From Collinsella sp. (lineage in GTDB: Bacteria > Actinomycetota > Coriobacteriia > Coriobacteriales > Coriobacteriaceae), in contig DXMJ01000001.1 of assembly GCA_019414265.1 (NCBI GenBank), positions 32,864 through 96,863 of the forward strand: a DNA stretch of 64,000 nt, read 5' to 3'. Below, piece by piece: positions 9,830 to 18,608 of this stretch. Within the stretch, counting starts at the first letter, position 1, and every line of letters begins with the position of its first letter. The notes under the pieces were generated by a model that was not told the origin of the DNA, searched no databases, and saw nothing but the letters and a program-made list of their open reading frames with translations. The translations under genes were made by a program, and so were the position numbers.

Positions 9830-10975
9830 ATGAACAGGCTTTTCGACAAATCGATCGTTCTGGCGTGCTGCATTGCGGCCGCCACGGGCCTTGCTGTGGA
9901 CGCTCGCCTGGTCGCGGCGTTTTGCCTTGGCGTTATCGCCACCTCGCTGGCCGAGGTCGCAAAGGGGGAACGCACACGCCGTGTAAGCAAGGCCGCGAGT
10001 TACGCTTACATCATCGCGGCCGTCTTTGCGCCGCCGTTTGTGCCGTTTGCGCCTCTCGCCCTCTATGACATTGCGCGGCGCGTGCGCCGTGAACACGTTT
10101 GGGTCGCGTTGGGCATTGGCGTCGCCTTTGTCTTCGCACTCGTCGCGGACCTACGCGCCGACGCGCTCACCGCCCGAACGCTTCTACTGACCGCCATCCT
10201 TTCAGTTGCCGCCACCTTGTTATCGCTACGTACCGCCCAGTTGGAGCGCGAGCAGCAGCGCATGCGCCGCATCCGCGACGAGCTGCAGGAACGAGCTCTC
10301 GCGCTCGAAGCGCGCAACCGCGACCTTGCCGATCGCCAGGACTACGAAGTCGAGCTCGCGACACTCGCCGAACGCGCCCGTATCGCGCGCGAGATCCACG
10401 ATAACGTCGGCCACCAGCTCACGCGCGCCTCGCTGCAGACCGAGGCCCTGCGCGTCGTGCACGCCGACGAGCCCAGGGTTGCCGCCGATTTCGCCGACGT
10501 CAAACGCACGGTTGACGAGGCGCTCCAGCTTGTGCGCACCAGCGTCCATGCGCTCAACGACAACGCCGTCGACCTTTCCGTGCAGCTCGAACGCATTGTC
10601 GAAGGCGCGCGCTCGGACGGCGGTCCGCAGATTGAGCTTGAAGTTATGGCCGAGCATGCACCCGCAAACGTCGCCAACTGCTTTGCGGCGGTCCTACGCG
10701 AGGCGCTCTCCAACACCATGCGCCACGCTTGCGCCCATGCTGTCACTGTACGATGCATGGAGCATCCGTCGTTTTACCAGCTCATCGTTACCGACGATGG
10801 CACGGGCGGGGTCCAAGCAAGCAGCCGCGGCGCCGCGGAGGGCATGGGGCTCGCCTCCATGCGCGAGCGCATCGAGGCGCTTGGCGGCACCTTCACCGCC
10901 GGCCCGCGTGCCAGCGCCGGCGGCTGGCGCGTGTTTGCCACCGTTCCCAAACAGCAAGGAGATGAGAGCCGATGA
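9830..10975 (+). CDS. Sensor histidine kinase, HisKA_3 (DesK/LiaS) class
   Basis: A 381-residue membrane kinase. Four or five hydrophobic helices occupy residues 8-135 with very short loops, so sensing is probably in the membrane. A coiled-coil linker (about 137-180) leads to the HisKA_3 motif REIHDNVGH, with phospho-accepting His at residue 190. The HATPase domain has the N-box LREALSNTMRH and G-box DDGTGG. The ATG at 9830 is chosen because upstream in-frame starts give a non-hydrophobic basic extension that overlaps the promoter region. Its last four bases overlap the response regulator start. Confidence 0.9.
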   Translation: MNRLFDKSIVLACCIAAATGLAVDARLVAAFCLGVIATSLAEVAKGERTRRVSKAASYAYIIAAVFAPPFVPFAPLALYDIARRVRREHVWVALGIGVAFVFALVADLRADALTARTLLLTAILSVAATLLSLRTAQLEREQQRMRRIRDELQERALALEARNRDLADRQDYEVELATLAERARIAREIHDNVGHQLTRASLQTEALRVVHADEPRVAADFADVKRTVDEALQLVRTSVHALNDNAVDLSVQLERIVEGARSDGGPQIELEVMAEHAPANVANCFAAVLREALSNTMRHACAHAVTVRCMEHPSFYQLIVTDDGTGGVQASSRGAAEGMGLASMRERIEALGGTFTAGPRASAGGWRVFATVPKQQGDESR

Positions 10976-11601
10976 GGCTCATCGTTGTCGACGACGACCG
11001 CTTGGTGGTCGATTCGCTCAAGATTATCCTGGGCGCCCAGCCGCAGATCGAAGTGGTGGGCACCGGTGCCAACGGCAACGATGCGGTTTCGCTCTATGCC
11101 GAACACGCGCCCGATATCGCACTGCTCGACATTCAGATGCCGGGGCGTGACGGACTTTCGGCGGCACGCGAGATCCTTGAGCGCGACCCTTCGGCGCGCG
11201 TGGTGTTTCTGACGACATTCTCGGATGACGAGTACATTGTGTCGGCGCTCAAACTGGGCGCCCGCGGCTACCTGATCAAGACCGATGTCGCCGCCATTCC
11301 TCCGGCATTGACGCAAGTCATGGACGGCAAACGCGTACTCGAGGGCAAGGCAATCGAGGATGTCGACTTTGATGGGGTGGACGTCGAGGCCGGCGCAACC
11401 CGCCGGCCCGCGGCCTTTGTCAGCCTGACTGACCGCGAGTTCGAAGTCGCCGAGCTCATCGCCCGCGGCCTCGACAACAAGGAGATTGCTGCCACCGCCT
11501 ATATGGGCGAAGGCACCGTACGCAACCACATCAGCTCAATCCTTGCCAAAATGGGCCTGCGCAACCGCACACAGATCGCCATCGCCTACCTGCGAGGGTA
11601 A
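10972..11601 (+). CDS. NarL/LuxR-family response regulator
   Basis: A 209-residue two-domain regulator. The receiver domain has acidic residues at 7-9 and the phosphorylation site Asp53 in LLDIQMPG. The output domain from about residue 143 is a LuxR-type helix-turn-helix (LTDREFEVAELIARG, then VRNHISSILAKMG). The overlap with the kinase gene and their shared class identify the pair as a cognate two-component system. The likely target is the divergent ABC exporter operon at 6305-9632. Confidence 0.93.
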   Translation: MRLIVVDDDRLVVDSLKIILGAQPQIEVVGTGANGNDAVSLYAEHAPDIALLDIQMPGRDGLSAAREILERDPSARVVFLTTFSDDEYIVSALKLGARGYLIKTDVAAIPPALTQVMDGKRVLEGKAIEDVDFDGVDVEAGATRRPAAFVSLTDREFEVAELIARGLDNKEIAATAYMGEGTVRNHISSILAKMGLRNRTQIAIAYLRG

Positions 11602-11661
11602 TTTCCCAACGGCCGACCGCCCCGGCATAGCAAAATGGCTGCTACCGATTTAATGCCATTT

Positions 11662-11815
11662 CAAAACTATGTCGGTTTACTACGACGAATCGCCCGCCTT
11701 CGACCACGGTAAATTGCGCGTTTGCAAAACCGCAGGTAGAACGCTTGCAGTATTTAGAAAAATGCAGTCATGGTCGGGAATGTCGAATTCTTCGTAGTAA
11801 ACCGACATAGTTTTG
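11662..11815. repeat. Long-hairpin repeat, family 1, copy B
   Basis: The first 23 bases (11662-11684, beginning CAAAACTATGTCGG) are perfectly reverse-complementary to 11793-11815, and pairing extends six bases inward with one mismatch. The interior holds the family core: AAAACCGCAGGTAGAA followed by GTCATGGTCGGGA. The total of 154 bp is the same length as copy D at 32204. It lies between convergent genes. Confidence 0.75.
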
Positions 11816-11846
11816 TTCGTGGCGGCCCAACCGCGCGTTTAAGCGC

Positions 11847-11880
11847 GGGGCCGGCGGGGCATTTTTGCCCCACCGGCCCC
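11847..11880 (-). terminator. Strong GC hairpin at the end of the ech operon
   Basis: GGGGCCGGCGGGGC pairs with GCCCCACCGGCCCC (one mismatch) around ATTTTT. It lies 22 bp past the echF stop codon. No T tract follows on either side, so termination strength is uncertain; an additional hairpin (CCGCGCGTTTAAGCGCGG) adjoins it. Confidence 0.5.
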
Positions 11881-11901
11881 TATTCCAGCTCTATTCCAGC
11901 G

Positions 11902-12243
11902 CTACTCCGACTTAGTTTCTACCGTGGGAGTCTTGTTCGCCGCGACTGGAGTGCGGGCGGTGTCCATAGTCAGGCAGTGCTTGGGGCAGCTCTCGATGCA
12001 CTCGCCGCACACCACGCAGACATACGGGTCAATCGACCAGGTGCCGCCTTTGCGATCGACCGCAAGCGCGCCCGCCGGGCAGCGACGCGCGCACATGCCA
12101 CAGCAAATGCACACGTTCATGTCGTTGACGATGTGCCCGCGCAAGCGCTCGGGCGCCGTCAGCTTCTCCTGCGGATAGCACACCGTGACCGGTTGTTTGA
12201 CCATAGAGCCCAAGGCCGTCTTGGCAAATGTCAGCAAACTCAT
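11902..12243 (-). CDS. echF: Ech hydrogenase ferredoxin-type subunit
   Basis: A 113-residue polyferredoxin subunit. Two [4Fe-4S] motifs are complete: CICCGMCARRCP and CVVCGECIESCP. Such subunits (EchF, HycF/NuoI-like) pass electrons from reduced ferredoxin to the small subunit at the cytoplasmic face of the membrane complex. It is the last gene of the operon, directly after the large subunit, matching the echABCDEF order known from Methanosarcina and clostridia. The C-terminus has a short Thr/Lys-rich tail. Confidence 0.9.
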   Translation of the reverse strand: MSLLTFAKTALGSMVKQPVTVCYPQEKLTAPERLRGHIVNDMNVCICCGMCARRCPAGALAVDRKGGTWSIDPYVCVVCGECIESCPKHCLTMDTARTPVAANKTPTVETKSE

Positions 12244-12250
12244 GCCGCGC

Positions 12251-13339
12251 CTACCTTTCCGTACAGCTAATACAGGGGTCGATGGTCAGGATAATCATGG
12301 GCACGTTGGCAAGGAGAACACCCTGCAGCGCATGTGTCAGACCCGCCAGGTTTTGCGACGTCGGCGTGCGCACGCGAAAACGGTCCAGATTCTTGGTGCC
12401 GTTGCCGCGCACATAGTAGTACGCCTCGCCGCGCGGCTGCTCAATCACAACCTCGCCGCGCGCGCCGTCGGCCGGCGTAAGCTTGGTGCGCCCGCCGATA
12501 CCGTCGTGCGGAATCTTGCTGACAAGCTCCTTAATGATATCCATGGCCTGCGTGACCTCGGCACAACGCACCTGGCAGCGGGCATAGCAGTCGCCATCGC
12601 TAGCAATGATGGGCTCAAATGCAGCCAGGTCCGCATAGGCACCGTCGCCGAACATGCGCACGTCGTAGTCCACGCCCGAGGCGCGCCCAAACGGGCCGAC
12701 CATCGACAGATCCAGCGCGTCCTTCTTGCTAATCACGCCCACGCCATGCAGGCGCTCGCCGCAGCTATTGTCGTCCAAAAACGTATGCACCAGGGCCTCG
12801 TAGTCGGGGCGTATGGCGTCAAGCGTCTGGACAATCCCCGCCAGCTCGGAGTCCTCAATGTCGTGCTTAAGGCCGCCAATCTCGTTGATCGACAGAATCA
12901 CGCGGCCGCCGCACGTGCTCTCGAAGATCTTGAGAATCTGCTCGCGCAGGGTCCACGACCGATAGAACAGTGCCTCAAAACCAAAGGCGTCGGCGAGCAG
13001 GCCCAGCCACAGCAGGTGCGAGTGGATGCGCGAAAGCTCATGCAGAATGGTGCGGATATACTGCACGCGGCCGGGCACCTCGATGCCGAGCATACGCTCG
13101 CAGGCGCTGGCATAGCCGCAGCTGTGACCCACGGCGCAGATGCCGCAGATGCGCTCGGCGATGTAGCCAAACTGGTGCATGTCGCGCTTTTCGGTGAGCT
13201 TCTCGAGTCCGCGGTGCACAAAGCCGATCTGCGGAATTGCCTCAATGACGCGGTCGTCCTCGATCACCAGGTCCAGATGAAGCGGCTCGGGCAGCACCGG
13301 GTGCTGCGGGCCAAACGGAATTACGGAGCGATGAGCCAT
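12251..13339 (-). CDS. echE: Ech-type [NiFe] hydrogenase large subunit
   Basis: A 362-residue group 4 hydrogenase catalytic subunit. The two nickel-ligand motifs are intact: RICGIC (Cys65, Cys68) and DPCISC (Cys356, Cys359). The protein ends DPCISCTER, so it stops at the Arg where other hydrogenases have a peptide cleaved off. The GFVHRGLEKL segment is typical of the NuoD-related fold. It should reduce protons with electrons from ferredoxin, or oxidise H2 in reverse, coupled to ion movement by the membrane subunit. No hyp maturation genes lie in the window. Confidence 0.93.
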   Translation of the reverse strand: MAHRSVIPFGPQHPVLPEPLHLDLVIEDDRVIEAIPQIGFVHRGLEKLTEKRDMHQFGYIAERICGICAVGHSCGYASACERMLGIEVPGRVQYIRTILHELSRIHSHLLWLGLLADAFGFEALFYRSWTLREQILKIFESTCGGRVILSINEIGGLKHDIEDSELAGIVQTLDAIRPDYEALVHTFLDDNSCGERLHGVGVISKKDALDLSMVGPFGRASGVDYDVRMFGDGAYADLAAFEPIIASDGDCYARCQVRCAEVTQAMDIIKELVSKIPHDGIGGRTKLTPADGARGEVVIEQPRGEAYYYVRGNGTKNLDRFRVRTPTSQNLAGLTHALQGVLLANVPMIILTIDPCISCTER

Positions 13340-13344
13340 GGACC

Positions 13345-14058
13345 TTACGCCTCCTTTTTCTGCTTGTCGCGGGCGGCCTTGGCGGCAAGCGCCGCACGGA
13401 CCTTGGCCGCTTTCTCGGGATCCATGGCGGCGAGCTTTGCCTCCATCTCGGCGGCTTTAAGCGCGGCCTTCGCAGCGGCATCGTCATGCTGAGCATCGGA
13501 GCCGGCAACCGCAGCGGGCTGAGCGACGGCAGCGCCCGCGGCATCGCCGGTGCTCGCAGCGCCCTCCCCTGCAGCAGCCGCGGCGGCCTTCTCGGCTGCG
13601 GCCTTGCGTGCCTTGGCCTCGGCGGCGGCACGGACCTTCATGGCTTTCTCTCGCGCGGCCTTCACCTCGGGCGTGATAACGCTCATGGGTTCGGCAGTCG
13701 AGACCTGGTAGAAAAAGCCCTTAAAGTCGATCTGCATGTCGGTGATGGCAAGACCAAATAGGTCGTGGGCCTCATTTTCAAACGGGAACACCGCGGGGTA
13801 ATACGAGCTGATGGACGGAATCTCCTGGCACTGATCGATGCCCTCAACCACCAGGTTCTCGATCGCATAGTTTCCGTCCCGCGCGATCTGCTCTTGCGCA
13901 GCGCGGACGTTGATAAACGTATAGACCAGGCGATACGATCCGTCGTCCACACAGCGCTCGGCATGCATCTGCACAAAGCGCGCGCCGGCACCCTTGAGCG
14001 CCTGCACATTCGGTAACAGCTCGTCGATCCCAACGATGGTATAGATAGCCTTTTGCAT
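13345..14058 (-). CDS. echD: Ech hydrogenase NuoC-like subunit with a long Ala/Lys tail
   Basis: A 237-residue protein. Residues 1-135 match the NuoC/EchD fold, including the FPFENEAHDLFGL motif. The remaining 100 residues are an Ala-, Lys- and Glu-rich, low-complexity tail predicted to be helical or disordered and not part of the usual EchD (about 120-150 residues). The start codon shares one base with the echC stop (TAATG), indicating coupling. It bridges the small and large hydrogenase subunits in the peripheral arm. Confidence 0.87.
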   Translation of the reverse strand: MQKAIYTIVGIDELLPNVQALKGAGARFVQMHAERCVDDGSYRLVYTFINVRAAQEQIARDGNYAIENLVVEGIDQCQEIPSISSYYPAVFPFENEAHDLFGLAITDMQIDFKGFFYQVSTAEPMSVITPEVKAAREKAMKVRAAAEAKARKAAAEKAAAAAAGEGAASTGDAAGAAVAQPAAVAGSDAQHDDAAAKAALKAAEMEAKLAAMDPEKAAKVRAALAAKAARDKQKKEA

Positions 14059-14687
14059 TACTCGGCCTCCTTTGCAGCGACGGGCGCGGCGGGCGTCCCA
14101 GCAGGTGCGTCGCCAGCGACGGGCGCGGTGGGCTTCCCGGCAGGCGCGTCACCGGCGGCGGCCGTGTCACCGGCCCCCGCAGCCACAAACCCGTCCTCGC
14201 CCAGCTCAACGCCACCGTCCCAGGTAGCGGCGCCGCCCACGGTGAGCGGGTCACCGCCGGCACGCATCACGGCCTCCTTCTGGTCCAGGATGCCGCACGC
14301 CTCCACAATGGCATCGATCACCGTCTCGGGACGAATGGCGCACCCGGGCGCGTACACGTCCACGGGAATCGCGCGGTCCACGCCGCCGATCACGTTGTAG
14401 GCATCGCGGAACACGCCGCCCGAGCACGCGCAGATACCGCATGCCACCACGCACTTGGGCTCGAGCATCTGGTTGTAGATCTGGCGCACGACGGGCAGGT
14501 TCTGGGCATTGACCGACCCCGTCACCAAAAAGATGTCCGCATGCTTGGGGTTGCCGGTGTTGACCACGCCAAAGCGCTCCGCATCAAACAGTGGCGTGAG
14601 CGAGGCCAGCACCTCGATATCGCATCCGTTGCAGCTCGAGCCGTCGTAATGAATAACCCACGGCGAGCGCGACATTTTATGATCCAT
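14058..14687 (-). CDS. echC: Ech hydrogenase small subunit (NuoB-like)
   Basis: A 209-residue subunit holding the proximal [4Fe-4S] cluster. Ligands are visible as C19-x2-C22 (SSCNGCD), then ACGICACSGG and APGCAIRP. Residues 1-145 are the conserved domain. The last 60 or so are Ala/Pro/Gly-rich and contain two tandem copies of a 13-residue unit (GDAPAGKPTAPVA, GDAPAGTPAAPVA). This tail is absent from typical EchC proteins. It overlaps echD by one base and is preceded by the fused membrane subunit. Confidence 0.9.
   Translation of the reverse strand: MDHKMSRSPWVIHYDGSSCNGCDIEVLASLTPLFDAERFGVVNTGNPKHADIFLVTGSVNAQNLPVVRQIYNQMLEPKCVVACGICACSGGVFRDAYNVIGGVDRAIPVDVYAPGCAIRPETVIDAIVEACGILDQKEAVMRAGGDPLTVGGAATWDGGVELGEDGFVAAGAGDTAAAGDAPAGKPTAPVAGDAPAGTPAAPVAAKEAE
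14077..14154 (-). repeat. 39-bp tandem repeat inside echC
   Basis: Two adjoining 39-bp units (14077-14115 and 14116-14154) encode GDAPAGTPAAPVA and GDAPAGKPTAPVA. The repeat keeps frame, so copy-number change would alter tail length without frameshift. Confidence 0.7.
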
Positions 14688-14699
14688 GGATGCCGCCTC

Positions 14700-17582
14700 C
14701 TAAATAAACACGTCGACGAGGATGGGCATAAGGTTGAGCAGGCCAAACACCAGCGCCACGCCCCAGCCGAGCTTAAAGCAGCTGCGCCAGGTGCTGCGTG
14801 CGAAGGTGTTGTCGATCAGCACCTCGACAAAGTACGTCGCGGCCATAACGACCAGGGCGACCACCCAGCTCACCGGGTTGTCCCAAACAAAGAACATGCC
14901 TACCCACATCAAAAACAGCACGGTCTCGCACCAGTGCATAAGGGTCATCTTGGCCAGCGTGCCGCCGCTCATCTCGGTGGCAACGCCCTGGACGATCTCC
15001 TGATGCGCGTGATGCGAGTACGAAAGATCGAACGGCGACTTGCGCAGCTTAATGGTAAGCACCGCGAGCAGTGCGAGGAAAATGGGCGCGCTGTACACGA
15101 TGATGGGGGCCGACTGCCCCGTCACGGCGATGGAATCGAAGCTGTCGGTGGCAAGATACAGGCCCACGCTCATCAGCAGAACGGCGGGCTCGTAACTCAT
15201 AACCTGCAGCAGCTCGCGGTCGGCACCGACCTGCGCAAACGGGCTTTGCGTCGAGGCGGACGCCAGCACCACAAAGATTGCAGCGAGGGTAACCATAAAA
15301 GCGCACAGCAGCGTGTTGGAGCCCGACACAAAGATGCCGCCGCCCACGACGGTGAAGATGAGCGCGCACGCCATGTAGGTATCGTCCATGGTGTTTACGC
15401 TGGCGGGGGCCTTGCGCAGGAGCTTGGCAACGTCATAGAAGGGCTGCAGTAAGCGCGGTCCCACGCGGCCCTGCATGCGGGCGGACAGCTTGCGGTCAAC
15501 GCCGTCGATCAGGCCGCCCACAAGCGGCGCAATCAAGGCAAACGCCACGGTACCAATAAAGATGCCCACGACACCCGAACCTTCAAAATACTTACCGCGC
15601 AGCACCGAGGGCGCACTCATGGCAAGCCGCTCGGGCCCAATCCACGCGCAGCACAGCAGCGCAAACAAGATAATGCTGCAGCACACGACGCTACCCGCGG
15701 GGCCAATACGCTTCTCGCCAAGGGCGTCCTCCGAGTACCAATTGCGCTTTTCGGCCTTTACCTCGTGGCCCATCGAGCCGCGGAAATGGCGGTAATTTTC
15801 GGTTCCCACACCCGAAAGATATACGTTTACGTGCGGTTTGTTGCTCACGCGGAATGAAGTCAGCAGCACCACGGCGATAAACGCCACGATAACCACCATC
15901 AGATACATGGCGTCCTTGCCGATAACGTACGGCACGCGGCCAAACACCATGGCCAAGTAAGGCGACACCAGACCGCTCGAGATAACCGGGAACGCCACGC
16001 AGCACAGAATCAGCAGCGCGGCGATGGTGTTGAGCGCCATCCATTCTGTCTTATGGACATTGACCTCAACGTTTTGAGCCGTGGGGTCGACGCCCGAAAG
16101 CTTGGCAAGCCACTTGCCCCAGAAGTAAAACGTCGCAGCCGAGCCAAAGGCCAACACCATGATCATGAGCACGTTGCCGGTCTGGGCAAACGCCACCAGG
16201 GCGCCCCACTTGGACACGAGCATGCCAAACGGCGCCACAAACATGCCCATGATGCCCAGCATCATCAGACGCGTCAGGTGCGGCATGCGGCTGAACATAC
16301 CGTCCATGTCCTCGATATTGCGGCTGCCGATATGATGCTCGGCCGTGCCCACGCACAGGAACAGCAGCGACTTGGCCACCGTGTGGAACAGGATCAGGAA
16401 GATGGCCGCCCACACGGCCTCGGGCGCGCCGACACCCAAGCAGGCACTGATGAGTCCCAAGTTGGAAATGGTGGAGTACGCGAGCACGCGTTTGGCGTTG
16501 CTCTGCGAGATGGCCATGAGGGCAGCGAGCAAAAACGTGATGGCACCCACACTCGTGACCATAAAGCCGGTCACAGGATAGATGGCATAGAGCGGGCTCA
16601 GCTTGACCATCAGGAACACGCCAGCTTTGACCATGGTGGACGAGTGCAGCAGGGCGCTCGTGGGGGTGGGGGCAACCATGGCACCGAGCAGCCAAGTGTG
16701 GAACGGCATCTGTGCGGCCTTGGTGAGTGCGGCGAGCGACAACAGGATGACCGGCATCACCAGCAGCGCGGATTGCGCGGTTCCGGCGCCGGAAAGCTCG
16801 ATCATGCCCGAGATGGTCAGCGGCATGCCGTTAACGTGCAGGTACATGAGGCCGGCCAAAAACGCGATGCCGCCCAGCATGTTGAGGATGATCTGGGTGA
16901 AGGCGTTCTTGATGGCCTCGGGCGTGCGCGTATAGCCAATCATAAGGAACGAGCACACGGTGGTGATTTCCCAGCCGCAGAACAGCCACTCAAGGTTGTC
17001 GCTCGTCACGATGACGAACATAGCCGAGAGGAACAGGAACATAAGCGCCAGGAACTGAGGGCGTCGGTCGGGCGCGGTCTGCCCGCGCAGCGCGGCCTCG
17101 TGCTCGTCGTGGGCCTGGAAGTCCTTCATGTAGCCCAGGGCATACACGCAGATTAGGCTGCCGACAATGCCGACGGCGAGGACCATGATCACGCTCATGT
17201 AATCCAGGTAGAGCGGCGTCGCCGTGACGGCTTCGGCCGCGGGCAGCGTCATGGCTGCAAAGGCGAGCGAGCCCACCAGCTGGACTATGCCGAGCACCGT
17301 GGTGAGCACGTTCCTATATTTGTACGCGTTGTACAGGATGACGGCGCACAGAATGACATCGATGGCGGAGCTGATGATCGAGAGCACATGCGAGGTGTCG
17401 GAGGCAACCTCAAAGCTCTGCGGGCCCGCGCCAAAAAACATGACGGCGACTACAACTGTCACCGCCATAATGATGCCGGAACCTATGAGCCCCACCGCAT
17501 CGCGGGCGCGGTCACCGTGCGCGAGCAGCATGCCCAGCGCCGGTACCAGCGGAAACAGGGTAAGGAAATACAGTAGCGTCAT
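14700..17582 (-). CDS. Fused Ech membrane subunit: antiporter-like EchA plus NuoH-like EchB
   Basis: A 960-residue polytopic membrane protein. Residues 1 to about 620 match the Mrp/NuoL/HyfB antiporter-like family: NLEWLFCGWE carries the conserved Glu, and LTKAAQMPFHTWL and STMVKAGVFL carry the conserved Lys residues. From about residue 670 the protein matches NuoH/EchB: GLIDGVDRKLSARMQGRVGP, QPFYDVAKLLRK and ADRELLQVMSYEP. In other ech operons these are two genes, echA then echB. Here there is no stop or frameshift between them. It starts the operon and should couple hydrogen evolution to proton or sodium export. Confidence 0.9.
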   Translation of the reverse strand: MTLLYFLTLFPLVPALGMLLAHGDRARDAVGLIGSGIIMAVTVVVAVMFFGAGPQSFEVASDTSHVLSIISSAIDVILCAVILYNAYKYRNVLTTVLGIVQLVGSLAFAAMTLPAAEAVTATPLYLDYMSVIMVLAVGIVGSLICVYALGYMKDFQAHDEHEAALRGQTAPDRRPQFLALMFLFLSAMFVIVTSDNLEWLFCGWEITTVCSFLMIGYTRTPEAIKNAFTQIILNMLGGIAFLAGLMYLHVNGMPLTISGMIELSGAGTAQSALLVMPVILLSLAALTKAAQMPFHTWLLGAMVAPTPTSALLHSSTMVKAGVFLMVKLSPLYAIYPVTGFMVTSVGAITFLLAALMAISQSNAKRVLAYSTISNLGLISACLGVGAPEAVWAAIFLILFHTVAKSLLFLCVGTAEHHIGSRNIEDMDGMFSRMPHLTRLMMLGIMGMFVAPFGMLVSKWGALVAFAQTGNVLMIMVLAFGSAATFYFWGKWLAKLSGVDPTAQNVEVNVHKTEWMALNTIAALLILCCVAFPVISSGLVSPYLAMVFGRVPYVIGKDAMYLMVVIVAFIAVVLLTSFRVSNKPHVNVYLSGVGTENYRHFRGSMGHEVKAEKRNWYSEDALGEKRIGPAGSVVCCSIILFALLCCAWIGPERLAMSAPSVLRGKYFEGSGVVGIFIGTVAFALIAPLVGGLIDGVDRKLSARMQGRVGPRLLQPFYDVAKLLRKAPASVNTMDDTYMACALIFTVVGGGIFVSGSNTLLCAFMVTLAAIFVVLASASTQSPFAQVGADRELLQVMSYEPAVLLMSVGLYLATDSFDSIAVTGQSAPIIVYSAPIFLALLAVLTIKLRKSPFDLSYSHHAHQEIVQGVATEMSGGTLAKMTLMHWCETVLFLMWVGMFFVWDNPVSWVVALVVMAATYFVEVLIDNTFARSTWRSCFKLGWGVALVFGLLNLMPILVDVFI

Positions 17583-17728
17583 ACCATCACTCCCCCATGC
17601 AAAAACGCTGCAATTGTTTAACGTTATAGCTCAATTGAGGAGTAGCGGCGGCGGGTTTTCGGTCAACTGGGGAGTTTTAGGCGTACGGGGCAAGGAGTCT
17701 GTCCGCATTGGAGCAGAGGGGCGGCAAG

Positions 17729-17752
17729 AAAAATGCGCCCCTGTGGGCGCAC
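17729..17752 (-). terminator. Terminator of the orphan HTH gene
   Basis: On the minus strand TGCGCCC-ACAG-GGGCGCA is followed by TTTTTC, directly downstream of the stop at 17764. Confidence 0.75.
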
Positions 17753-17763
17753 CATCCCGTTCG

Positions 17764-18159
17764 CTATTCCGCCTTTTTAACGCGCGGCTTGCGACCGCGC
17801 GGCTTATCGACCAGCGCGGACTCACCGCTCTCGCGATACTGGCGGCACCAAGCCTTGACTGAAGACTCGCTGGGAATCTTGTGCTTGATCATAGCCTCGC
17901 GAACCGTCAGGCCGTTTTCCAAACGGTCCTTAACCACGGCGAGCTTTACGTCGTACGAATAGGTGTGATGACGAGCGCCCGCGTTGAGCACGGCGTCGGC
18001 ACCGCCCACGGCATATGCGCGGGCCCACTGACGAGCCGTGGCCTGGGGAATGCCAAGCTTTGCGGCGAGGGCGCGGTGACCGACCCCCTCTTGGAGGATC
18101 TCGACGGCGCGCTGCCTAACCTCGGGCGCATGCGTGCGAGTCCTAGTTGCTTCCGACAT
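17764..18159 (-). CDS. Orphan transposase-like double helix-turn-helix protein
   Basis: About 131 residues with two HTH units. The first (VRQRAVEILQEGVGHRALA then IPQATARQWARAY) and the second (YDVKLAVVKDRLENGLTVRE then IPSESSVKAWCRQY) both resemble the N-terminal halves of IS3/IS630 OrfA proteins. The C-terminus is basic (KPRGRKPRVKK). No OrfB, DDE domain or terminal repeats lie beside it, so it may be a domesticated DNA-binding protein or a remnant. ATG 18159 is taken as the start; a GTG at 18168 with AAGG upstream is an alternative. Confidence 0.75.
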   Translation of the reverse strand: MSEATRTRTHAPEVRQRAVEILQEGVGHRALAAKLGIPQATARQWARAYAVGGADAVLNAGARHHTYSYDVKLAVVKDRLENGLTVREAMIKHKIPSESSVKAWCRQYRESGESALVDKPRGRKPRVKKAE

Positions 18160-18494
18160 ACCTGCCACTTCTTAGCCTTAACCGTTAATCTGCTTTCTTA
18201 CGTGCATGTTAGATAGTAGCATTTTGCTGTTTGCGCGTAACAGTTAATTAAAATAGACGCGGCGTTATCTGGGCATTTGGCACCAAATTACGACATTTCT
18301 TTATCGATTATTTACGCTGGTAGCTGACTCGCAGCTAATCGTCATTCGCGTGTCAACAAAATTGGCGTCTCTTTATGTCCTTTGGTATAGAGGATATAGT
18401 TATTAACCCCTCCCCCAATAATTTTGAGTGATCTGCAAGGCAGTAGACGTCCTCACTCCTCATGATTACCGCGCATTGCCATCCACAGGAGCAA
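18160..18494. other. AT-rich intergenic region without a supported gene
   Basis: This stretch upstream of the HTH gene is clearly more AT-rich than its surroundings. It contains TTAACCGTTAA at 18178-18188 and TAACAGTTAATTAA at 18238-18251, two related near-palindromes that could be operators for the adjacent HTH protein. No ORF here has a convincing start. Confidence 0.35.
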
Positions 18495-18533
18495 AACAAA
18501 AAGGGCGGGACCTGCTGCGTTTGCAGGCCCCGC
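18495..18533 (-). terminator. Terminator of the flavin reductase gene
   Basis: On the minus strand GCGGGGCCTGC and GCAGGTCCCGC pair around AAACGCA, followed by CCTTTTTGTTTTGC. It lies 75 bp past the stop at 18609. Confidence 0.75.
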
Positions 18534-18608
18534 ACCGGTTGACACCCGACGGGACACAGCCGGGCGAGACGGATCCGTGCTACCGCCCCGCCTGGCCGCG
18601 ATGTTCAA

